NCBI GenBank assembly: GCA_022801595.1
Contig: JAAWSO010000007.1
Coordinates: forward strand, 1 to 64,000
Source of the DNA: Clostridiales bacterium
GTDB taxonomy: Bacteria > Bacillota > Clostridia > Oscillospirales > Acutalibacteraceae
DNA: 64,000 nt
Reading direction: 5' to 3'
Part shown: positions 57,124 through 64,000 of the stretch, piece by piece
How positions within the stretch are numbered: position 1 is the stretch's first letter
Layout of the letters: the number at the start of each line of letters is the position of its first letter
Notes under the pieces: generated by a model
What the model was told of the DNA's origin: nothing
Seen by the model: only the letters and a program-made list of their open reading frames with translations
The model's database searches: none
Position numbers and translations under genes: made by a program

Positions 57124-57524
57124 TTATGCCTTTGATTTCCAGAGCTGGTCTTGAGCCGCATCCACCAAATTGCCATCTGGATAATATGCCCATAAGCTGC
57201 CGTGGGAAGCTTTTACTGCCAGGGTTGGTTCCATCGTCACTTGGTTTTCCCCTGCGTTGGTGCGTACATCCATGATCAAATAGGTTTCCCCGGAAATGGT
57301 TTCTTCCTTCTGGAAGGCTGCGGTATACTGGTTCGGAAAATGAGCGTTCAAATATTCTGGGGTTTTGGCGAGGGCGGTTCTTTGCCGCTGGTTTGGGAAG
57401 CCACGGAGCTGCTGAAGGCTGGAGAGGACAGTGTGGAAGCATGGTCTTGGGTATCGCATCCTGTTAGTGCCGCCACCACAGCGCCAGCTGCCAACATCCC
57501 AAAAAGAATTTGTTTTTTCACCAT
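57124..57524 (-). pseudogene. frameshifted lipoprotein gene
   Basis: The first frame from ATG at 57524 encodes a lipoprotein signal (MVKKQILFGMLAAGAVVAALTGC) and a Ser-rich linker and stops after KPQNI. A second frame continues with a plausible domain (PEYLNAHFPNQYTAAFQKEE...YYPDGNLVDAAQDQLWKSKA). Re-reading one A within the AAAA run at about 57365 would join the two into one protein of about 133 aa. So a single base is missing from the run, or the assembly has an error. The signal and domain would form a small anchored extracytoplasmic protein of unknown role. Confidence 0.7.
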
Positions 57525-57674
57525 CAATCCTTCTTTAACTAAAGAAAAATAAGTAAAATAGAGGGTTGAGCATATGCGGAATATGGAAGAGTCGTAAGGG
57601 CTGCTTTTCCCATAAATCAGAAAGCGGACGTTCCATATCCTGGAAAGAGAAACCATTTGCTCTTTTCCACAGAA

Positions 57675-59798
57675 TTAGTTTTCCACTTTCCACGATTCCA
57701 ATCCCCGGTAAAAAAGTCCCCGTGTATAGGGCTTTGTCAGTTTTTCTCCAGCATGGAAGCGTTGAAAGATTTCCACAGTTTCAACAGGGTTTTCAACAGT
57801 AAAACGGAAAACTCCAAAATCCAGATTGGTTACTTCCCCCATCCGGTCCGATAGTGATAGAGGAACCGAGTTCAAAACTTCGCTGCAGCTGCCGACGCAT
57901 TGGATGGGAAAGTCAACCCCCTTCCGGTCGGTGAGCAGGGGTTCCCGTGAGCCGCCTCGGGCAGCGCAGTCCCGGCATCCGCCAGGCGCATTAGCAGCGG
58001 GACAGTTGCGGCAAAGCATCAGGGGTAGCCGTCCGTAACAGATGATTCCCCGGGGTAGGCCGCCGCCGATGGCTTTGCATTGAGCCAAGGTCAGCTCAAG
58101 GGAAAGCTCCGTATCCGTCACGCCCAGCTCGTCCAGCCACTGAGCGGCGGCGGTGTTGGTGACGTTGAGGGAGAATCCTCCATGAATGATGAGGCCCAAT
58201 TCCTTGGCTACCGCTACCGACCCTAGATTTCCCGCCCATACTTGGGAAATCCCCAGCTTGACGGCGGTTTCCAGTTGGTGACGGACACTCTGTTCCCTGC
58301 CAAACATCCCTCGGGGCATTTCCAGAGCAAGAGGAAAACCACGATCTAGAAGTGTTCCCAAAACTTTGGGTTTGGTGTGGAGAGGCACATAAAGAAGCTC
58401 ACAGCAGTTAGCCTCTTGAGGGATATTGCCCGCTTGCTCCACCTTGGCGAACCGGGCCCGCAGAGCCATTGGTTGTTTGGCTTTGTGGGTGTTGGCGGCA
58501 GGGATTTCGCCCAAAACAAACGGAATCCGCGGACGATGTTCCCTCTGGTGGAGCAAGTCGTCCAAGGCTTGCCGACGCAGTTGATTCAGAGCGGAAATCG
58601 GGATCGAAAGTCCTGGGGCGATGTGACTGGAAAAGGAGGAAACGAAACATGGGGTTCCCCCTGTTTTTTGCAGTTGATCCCGACATCGTTCTTCGTCAAT
58701 GGCGCGGTTCCGTGCCGCTTCTGGGATCGGGCCTTCCACAGAAGCGGTGTGGTCCTCTTCATCGCAAACCGTCAAGCAAATGGGCTGGTGTTCTAGGATC
58801 TCCAAGTGCATATGGACAGGTATGGATTGCCTTTCGTCCTTATATAGCCCCTTAAGTTTGGAAAAGACTTCGTTGGTCGCCCCGGTAACGTCCTCTTTCC
58901 GCCGGGTGCCAAACATATCCCGGCCCAAAGCTCCATCTGGATAGCCGGTAGTAAAACCGGAGCGGGAAAAGACGGCGTTGAGGTTGTGGGAAAGCTCTGC
59001 GGGGATTTCTTCACCGGCAGCAGCGATCCGGCAGGCTGTGCTGGCAGCGGCTACATATTCCGGCCGCTTCATCCGGCCTTCAATCTTACAGGAGGTCACG
59101 CCCGCCTGGGAAAGTTCCTCAATCCGATGGATCATGGTCAAATCCTTCAGGCTCAGGTCATAACCGGTGCCTCCTTGGGAAGCGAAGGGCAAACGGCACG
59201 GTTGAGCGCAGGAACCTCGGTTGCCGCTGCGGGAACCCAGCATGGAACTGAAATAACATTGCCCGGATACGGACATACAAAGGGCGCCGTGGACAAAATG
59301 CTCCAGCTGCACCGGCGTAGCGGCGGCGATTTCCTGGATTTCCGGCAGGGAAAGCTCCCGGGACAGTACCACCCGCTCTATCCCGGCTTGGGCCATCAGT
59401 TTTGCTCCAGCGGGCGAATGGATGGACATTTGGGTGGAAGCATGTAGGGGCAGATCTGGCGCGCAAAGCCGCAGCAAAAACAGCAGCCCTAGATCCTGGA
59501 TAATCACGGCGTCCACTGGAAGCGAACAAGCGTATTGAATAAACCGCAGCGCCGGTTCCAATTCCTCCTGCATTAGAATGGTATTGACTGCTAAATGGAC
59601 GGTTACACCCCGGGCATGGCAATATTCCACAGCAGTCTTTAAAGCGGGGTTGTCGAAATTATGGGCGCTGGCCCGGGCGCTAAAGGCACTTCCTCCTAAA
59701 TAAACCGCAGTGGCGCCGGAGCGGACAGCAGCTTCCAGGGCTTCCTGGGAACCGGCCGGGGCTAAAATTTCCAAGTTGTGTTGGTTATGGCGCTCCAA
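57675..59798 (-). CDS. U32-family peptidase/collagenase-like protein, 707 aa
   Basis: The U32 family includes RlhA, which hydroxylates 23S rRNA, and UbiU/V-like oxygenases, so peptidase activity is not assured. The U32 signature EHFVHGALCMSVSGQCYFS (with CYFS Cys) is present near residues 166-184. NRGSCAQPCRLPF follows with Cys residues that could bind iron-sulphur. A DUF3656-type middle (about 380-510) and a C-terminal region with CRNCPAANAPGGCRDC complete the protein. Its place beside the zapA gene is common in Clostridia. Confidence 0.92.
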   Translation of the reverse strand: MERHNQHNLEILAPAGSQEALEAAVRSGATAVYLGGSAFSARASAHNFDNPALKTAVEYCHARGVTVHLAVNTILMQEELEPALRFIQYACSLPVDAVIIQDLGLLFLLRLCAPDLPLHASTQMSIHSPAGAKLMAQAGIERVVLSRELSLPEIQEIAAATPVQLEHFVHGALCMSVSGQCYFSSMLGSRSGNRGSCAQPCRLPFASQGGTGYDLSLKDLTMIHRIEELSQAGVTSCKIEGRMKRPEYVAAASTACRIAAAGEEIPAELSHNLNAVFSRSGFTTGYPDGALGRDMFGTRRKEDVTGATNEVFSKLKGLYKDERQSIPVHMHLEILEHQPICLTVCDEEDHTASVEGPIPEAARNRAIDEERCRDQLQKTGGTPCFVSSFSSHIAPGLSIPISALNQLRRQALDDLLHQREHRPRIPFVLGEIPAANTHKAKQPMALRARFAKVEQAGNIPQEANCCELLYVPLHTKPKVLGTLLDRGFPLALEMPRGMFGREQSVRHQLETAVKLGISQVWAGNLGSVAVAKELGLIIHGGFSLNVTNTAAAQWLDELGVTDTELSLELTLAQCKAIGGGLPRGIICYGRLPLMLCRNCPAANAPGGCRDCAARGGSREPLLTDRKGVDFPIQCVGSCSEVLNSVPLSLSDRMGEVTNLDFGVFRFTVENPVETVEIFQRFHAGEKLTKPYTRGLFYRGLESWKVEN

Positions 59799-60154
59799 GG
59801 GAACCGCCTCCTTTCGGGATCAGTTTGTATATGATTGGTTATTTTATACCAATAAATAAAGGGAAGAACGGAATTTAACACATGGTTCAGAAAGAAAATT
59901 TCTCAAAGGAAGAGCCGAATTCCAACACCGTTCGCTGCATTCCGTCTTTATTTGTATTTTTTTATTTTATTTATACAAATAGTTGTTTTTAGGAAGGGCA
60001 TTCCTATGGTTGCAGACATGCGCCCCAAGGTTGGCATCGCAAAGCCAGTGAAAAATACCGGGCAAGGGTTGGAAGTTTGCTCCGATTTGCATTAGTTGGA
60101 TTTATGAATACGATATGGATAAAAAGTTTAGGCTAAATTTCGATAGCAAAGGCA
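59799..60154. other. gap between the U32 gene and zapA
   Basis: No gene is visible. An inverted repeat ATTTGTAT/ATACAAAT with a 15-nt AT loop lies at about 59948-59981. The U32 promoter is probably in the segment 59820-59880. Confidence 0.45.
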
Positions 60155-60206
60155 AGAAAAGACTCTAGGAACGGCAAGAAAGCCGGATTCTTAGAGTCTT
60201 TTTTCA
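60155..60206 (-). terminator. zapA terminator
   Basis: On the minus strand AAAAGACTCTAaGAA...TTCcTAGAGTCTTTT arms with an inner GGC/GCC pair end in TTTTCTT. The plus strand also ends in T. Confidence 0.85.
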
Positions 60207-60220
60207 CTTCCGTTAGAATC

Positions 60221-61027
60221 TTAATGTTTTTCAAAGAAGCTGACAAATCCATCTGCAGATGGCAGGTCCGGCTCAAAAGGAGATTTTGGACGTGTATAGG
60301 AGCCCATTTGTACCGGCTGCGGAATTGGATTGCGGCGCAACGGGGCTTGGGGTGGCGTTGGTTTAGAAGGCTGCGGCAGGGGATCGGCTTTTGACCGGGC
60401 AGGCTCTTGAGCCTTTGGCTGAGGTTCCTCCACCTTATTCTTGGGTTCCTCTGTTTTTTCCGGCTGGGCCTGGTTTTCCACCACAATTTCTTCCCTTTCT
60501 ATTTCCTGTACAGGGGTTGCCTCCGGCTCTTGGGATTCCGTTTCTACTGGTTCGTCCTGATCTTCCTCCATCTGGTCTTCTTCCAGAATCGGAGTCAAGG
60601 TCTTTTCGGAGGAAGGGACTGCGGATTTGGAAAGGAGCGCGTTGCTCATGGCTCCCAGCTGCACTTTTAGATCGGAGATATCGGCGCACAGCTCGTCCAT
60701 GCCTGCCCGCAGGTTTTCATTTTCCACCCGGAGCTGCTCGGCCTCTTCCTTAGCGGCAGTGGCCTCGTCCAGATATTGCTTGATCTGGGCGCGGAGATTG
60801 TCCGAATTGGTGATTTCCTTGTGGACGTCATCGCAATAGCTAAGCGCGGCAATGGTTGCGGCCATCGCTAAGGACACCCGGCCGTTTTGCCCCATCAGTC
60901 CCTGGATGGTGCGCTCGACGTCATAGCCCAAAGCACGGACATAATCTTCATTGTCTTCGGAGTTTACCACACATTCAATGTCGCAAATTTTTAGGCGGAT
61001 TTTATTTTTCACGGCATTCTGCCCCAT
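60221..61027 (-). CDS. zapA: ZapA-like cell division protein with long disordered tail, 268 aa
   Basis: The N-terminal ZapA domain (residues 6-95) has KIRLKICDIECVVNSEDNEDYVRALG and the helix MAATIAALSYCDDVH. ZapA promotes bundling of FtsZ filaments at the septum. A coiled coil (about 90-145, EEAEQLRVENENLRAG) is followed by a Glu/Pro/Lys-rich tail (about 155-240) and a conserved-looking C-terminus PFEPDLPSADGFVSFFEKH. A usual ZapA is about 80-100 aa, so the tail is an unusual extension that could bind a partner. ATG at 61027 is chosen by homology and GAAGGG. Confidence 0.85.
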   Translation of the reverse strand: MGQNAVKNKIRLKICDIECVVNSEDNEDYVRALGYDVERTIQGLMGQNGRVSLAMAATIAALSYCDDVHKEITNSDNLRAQIKQYLDEATAAKEEAEQLRVENENLRAGMDELCADISDLKVQLGAMSNALLSKSAVPSSEKTLTPILEEDQMEEDQDEPVETESQEPEATPVQEIEREEIVVENQAQPEKTEEPKNKVEEPQPKAQEPARSKADPLPQPSKPTPPQAPLRRNPIPQPVQMGSYTRPKSPFEPDLPSADGFVSFFEKH

Positions 61028-61388
61028 ACGATTCTTTCCCTTCTCTGCAAGATCTGTATATTTTTCTTCTATTATAATGCATCCCATCGAAAATGGAAAG
61101 TGGTTTTCCACGCTTTCCGCAAGAAATTTACAGAAAATTTTAATAAATTGGTATTTTTTGCCAAAATGTAACGGTTTTTGGATTGGTAAACTTTGGACCG
61201 AAGAAGAAAGGGTAATTTTCCACTGTTTTTTTGATTTTTATATAAGTTGCATAAATAATCATTGGGAAAGCGTTCTATTTTCTTTTTTGCAAAATGAACG
61301 GAAAAATCCTGATTTTGGCTCAACCAGACTGATTTTTTTTCGATTTTGGCAAGGTTTTTAAATTCTAATAAAAAACATTTTGTTATAG

Positions 61389-61417
61389 TTGAAAATCATT
61401 GGAATTTGGTATATAAT
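61389..61417 (+). promoter_or_regulatory. glgP promoter
   Basis: TTGAAA (61389-61394) and TATAAT (61412-61417) are 17 bp apart. The gap 61028-61388 is AT-rich; I see no gene in it. Confidence 0.75.
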
Positions 61418-61496
61418 GAACATTAACTTATTTTGAGGCGAGACCTCATTTTGGAAAGATTTTTGTAATCAAGGAAAATAGGAGGTATCTTCCATT

Positions 61497-63983
61497 ATGA
61501 CGTATAAACAATCAGCCAAGAAGATCCAAGCGCAAATTGAGGAGAAGCTTTCTCACAATTTCAGCGTGACCGTAGACAATGCCAGCCACCAGGAGATCTA
61601 TAAAGCGGTGGTTTTAATTGTCCGAGAAATGTTGGCCCAAGGCCGCAGCGAATTTAAAAAACGGGCCGAATCCAACAACACCAAACAAATCTATTACCTT
61701 TGTATGGAATTTTTGATGGGCCGTTCCCTAAAAAACAACCTGTTTAATTTGGGGGTTGAGGAAGAATTCCGGGAAGCCTTGGAGAATCTGGGCGTGCAGT
61801 TAGAGAGCGTCTATGAGCAGGAGCCGGACGCTGGTCTGGGCAATGGCGGCCTGGGCCGCTTGGCAGCCTGTTTTCTGGATGGCTTAGCCACAGACGGCTA
61901 TCCGGCTATGGGTTATTCCCTGCGCTATGAATACGGCATTTTCCGCCAAAAACTGGTAGATGGCTGGCAGACGGAACTGCCGGATTTCTGGCTGCCCGGC
62001 GGCAAGATTTGGCTTCAGCCAGCTTTGGATAAAGCCGTTGAGGTGCATTTTGAGGGGACCATTGAGGAAAGCTGGAACAACGGGTATCACATGGTCAACC
62101 ACAAGGGCTATAAAAACGTGAAGGCGATCCCCTATGATATGTATGTTTCCGGCATGGATGGAAATGGCGTCAGCCTGCTGCGCCTCTGGAAAGCAGATTC
62201 CGTGGAATTCGACATGAATGTTTTCAACAGCGGCGATTACCTGCGGGCCATGGAGCAGGACGCCATGGCCGAAGCCATCACCAAGGTTCTGTATCCAGAA
62301 GACAACCACATGCAAGGCAAAAGCCTGCGCCTGACGCAACAATATTTTCTGGTTTCCGCCACCATTCAGGATATTATCCGCCGCCATCTGATGAAACATA
62401 GCACGCTGGATAACCTGCCCGATCTGGCTGCTATCCACTTGAATGACACCCACCCAGTTCTGGCGATCCCGGAAATGATGCGGATCATGTTGGACGAATG
62501 CGGCTATGAGTGGGACGCCGCTTGGAACATTGTTCAACGCACGGTAGCTTACACCAACCATACGGTCATGGCCGAGGCGCTGGAGTGTTGGGGCGTGGAC
62601 TTGTTCCGTATGCTCCTGCCTCGGATTTATCAGATTGTGGAGGAAATTAACCGCCGCTTCTGCGCTGAAATGCACGCCAGAGGCGTGGACGGCTATAAGG
62701 TTGGCCGAATGGCTCCTCTCAATGACGGTTATGTGAAAATGGCGAATTTAGCGGTTGTCGGCGGCCATACAGTCAACGGCGTGTCAGCGCTGCACAGTGA
62801 GATTCTCAAGGAAACGGTGTTCCATGATTTCTACACGGAAATGCCCGAAAAGTTCCAGAATGTGACCAACGGCATCGCTCACCGCCGCTGGCTCAACCAA
62901 TCTAACCCTGCGTTGGCCGGCCTGCTTCATGAGCTGATTGGCGACGGTTACATTTATCACGCTCCAGAACTGGAAAAACTGCTCGGCTATCAGGATGACA
63001 AGGCTGTGTTGGAAAAGCTAGCTAAAATCAAGCAGCAAAACAAAATTCGGTTGGCTGACTATGTCAAGAAAAACAACGACATTGCGCTGGATCCGAATTC
63101 TATCTTTGACGTACAGGTCAAGCGGATGCATGAATACAAACGTCAGCATCTGAACGCTCTGCACATCCTCACCACTTATCAATGGCTGCGGGAGAATCCA
63201 AACGCCGACTTTGCCCCCCACACCTATATCTTTGGGGCGAAGGCTGCGCCGGGCTACTACTTTGCCAAGCAGATGATCCGCTTTATTGTCAAACTGGCTG
63301 AGACCATCAACAACGACCCGCAGGTCAATGACAAGATGAAAGTCGTTTATCTGGAGGATTATCGGGTAACACTGGCCGAGAAGCTGATTCCGTCCGCCGA
63401 CCTGAGCGAACAGATTTCCCTGGCCGGCACCGAGGCTTCTGGAACTGGAAACATGAAGTTTATGATCAATGGCGCCGTGACGCTTGGCACTTTAGACGGC
63501 GCCAATGTAGAGATTTACGAGTCTGTGGGCGAGGATAACATCCTGCTCTTTGGCATGACCACTCCAGAAGTGAATTCTTTGAAGGATGCCGGTTATAACC
63601 CACGTTTCTTCGTGGAGAACAATCCGATGATCCGCAAGGCTTTGGACGAGATGAAAGTCGGCTTTGGCGGATACAGCTTCCAGGATATTGTGGATTCCTT
63701 GTCTACCGTGGACCCTTATATGGTGCTGGCTGACTTCGATTCTTACCACAGAATTCATCAGAAGGCGGAAACCTTGTATCAAAACCAGCCGGTCTGGAAC
63801 AAGATGTGCCTGCATAACATTGCAAAGGCAGGACGATTTGCAACAGACCGTGCGATCCATGAATATGCCCAAAATATTTGGCATGCAACGCCGGCTCCAG
63901 AAGCAAAACCAGCCGTGAAAGCTGCGCCCGCAAAGAAAGCGGAACCAGCCTCTCGCGGAACCCGCTCATCAAAGAAGCGGTAA
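61497..63983 (+). CDS. glgP: glycogen/starch/alpha-glucan phosphorylase
   Basis: 828 aa. It cleaves alpha-1,4-glucans with phosphate to release glucose 1-phosphate. GT35 family features are YYLCMEFLMGRSLKNNL, DAGLGNGGLGRLAACFLDGLA, HLNDTHPVLAIPEMMR, the HEYKRQHLNAL stretch and the PLP-lysine region EASGTGNMKFMINGA followed by LGTLDGANVEI. The last 30 residues (PEAKPAVKAAPAKKAEPASRG...) are a Lys/Ala/Pro-rich histone-like tail not usual in the family. GGAGG precedes the ATG. No other glycogen gene lies in the window. Confidence 0.96.
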   Translation: MTYKQSAKKIQAQIEEKLSHNFSVTVDNASHQEIYKAVVLIVREMLAQGRSEFKKRAESNNTKQIYYLCMEFLMGRSLKNNLFNLGVEEEFREALENLGVQLESVYEQEPDAGLGNGGLGRLAACFLDGLATDGYPAMGYSLRYEYGIFRQKLVDGWQTELPDFWLPGGKIWLQPALDKAVEVHFEGTIEESWNNGYHMVNHKGYKNVKAIPYDMYVSGMDGNGVSLLRLWKADSVEFDMNVFNSGDYLRAMEQDAMAEAITKVLYPEDNHMQGKSLRLTQQYFLVSATIQDIIRRHLMKHSTLDNLPDLAAIHLNDTHPVLAIPEMMRIMLDECGYEWDAAWNIVQRTVAYTNHTVMAEALECWGVDLFRMLLPRIYQIVEEINRRFCAEMHARGVDGYKVGRMAPLNDGYVKMANLAVVGGHTVNGVSALHSEILKETVFHDFYTEMPEKFQNVTNGIAHRRWLNQSNPALAGLLHELIGDGYIYHAPELEKLLGYQDDKAVLEKLAKIKQQNKIRLADYVKKNNDIALDPNSIFDVQVKRMHEYKRQHLNALHILTTYQWLRENPNADFAPHTYIFGAKAAPGYYFAKQMIRFIVKLAETINNDPQVNDKMKVVYLEDYRVTLAEKLIPSADLSEQISLAGTEASGTGNMKFMINGAVTLGTLDGANVEIYESVGEDNILLFGMTTPEVNSLKDAGYNPRFFVENNPMIRKALDEMKVGFGGYSFQDIVDSLSTVDPYMVLADFDSYHRIHQKAETLYQNQPVWNKMCLHNIAKAGRFATDRAIHEYAQNIWHATPAPEAKPAVKAAPAKKAEPASRGTRSSKKR

Positions 63984-64000
63984 CGGATTGTAATTTTAAG

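Noticed and set aside
1-64000. prophage, transposase, integrase or defence island
   Set aside because: No recombinase, structural phage gene, restriction enzyme, toxin family or other defence hallmark is visible in any frame.

Overview
The window looks like a chromosome segment of an anaerobic, spore-forming, low-to-mid GC Firmicute of the class Clostridia, probably an Oscillospiraceae/Ruminococcaceae-type gut bacterium. This is inferred from spoVT, the rimP-nusA-rnpM-ylxQ-infB-rbfA-nrnA-truB-ribF operon, strong AGGAGG-type ribosome binding sites, frequent TTG starts and the zapA/U32/maf/mreBCD/mrdA/minD block. Coding DNA is moderately GC-rich, while the longer gaps are very AT-rich.

Layout. 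1-5.4 kb: the 3' end of a 23S rRNA gene, a tandem pair of small XRE regulators, small membrane proteins, a 5S rRNA gene standing alone about 3.5 kb from the 23S gene, a lipoprotein, and rplM-rpsI. 5.4-12.3 kb: a TetR regulator diverging from two membrane proteins, an iron-type alcohol dehydrogenase behind a 490-bp control region with two Rex-like operators and a 33-bp perfect palindrome, a short AT-rich acetyltransferase island, DAHP synthase and a cupin. 12.3-18.3 kb: a secreted DUF348/G5/3D wall protein with WalR-like boxes upstream, rpe, a broken XRE gene, a ribbon-helix-helix-like gene behind a 105-bp tandem repeat, a third MEFHERLK-type XRE regulator and a MecA-like adaptor. 18.4-27.4 kb: spoVT and the nusA-infB operon with an attenuator-like leader hairpin. 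27.5-37.6 kb: two FUSC/aromatic-exporter-like paralogues, rpsO with a structured leader, proBA, an apparently structured non-coding region, a phosphohexomutase, a phosphodiesterase, an unusual three-gene cluster and tRNA-Arg(CCG). 38-44.8 kb: a TetR-controlled tripartite RND efflux operon with a TolC-like protein. 44.8-64 kb: a DNA glycosylase, hisS-aspS, mgsA, minD, mrdA, mreDCB, maf, a frameshifted lipoprotein gene, a U32 peptidase, zapA and glycogen phosphorylase.

The window is mostly housekeeping: translation, proline and aromatic amino acid synthesis, rod-shape and septum machinery, and carbohydrate storage. The least ordinary items are the hairpin-rich region after proA, whose wobble pairs favour a plus-strand RNA, the predicted Rex and WalR operator sites, the 105-bp tandem repeat, the TolC-like protein in an apparent monoderm, the duplicated signal-peptide mini-ORF before it, and the three-gene cluster at 36.1-37.3 kb. 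I found no CRISPR array, prophage, transposase or recognisable defence system.
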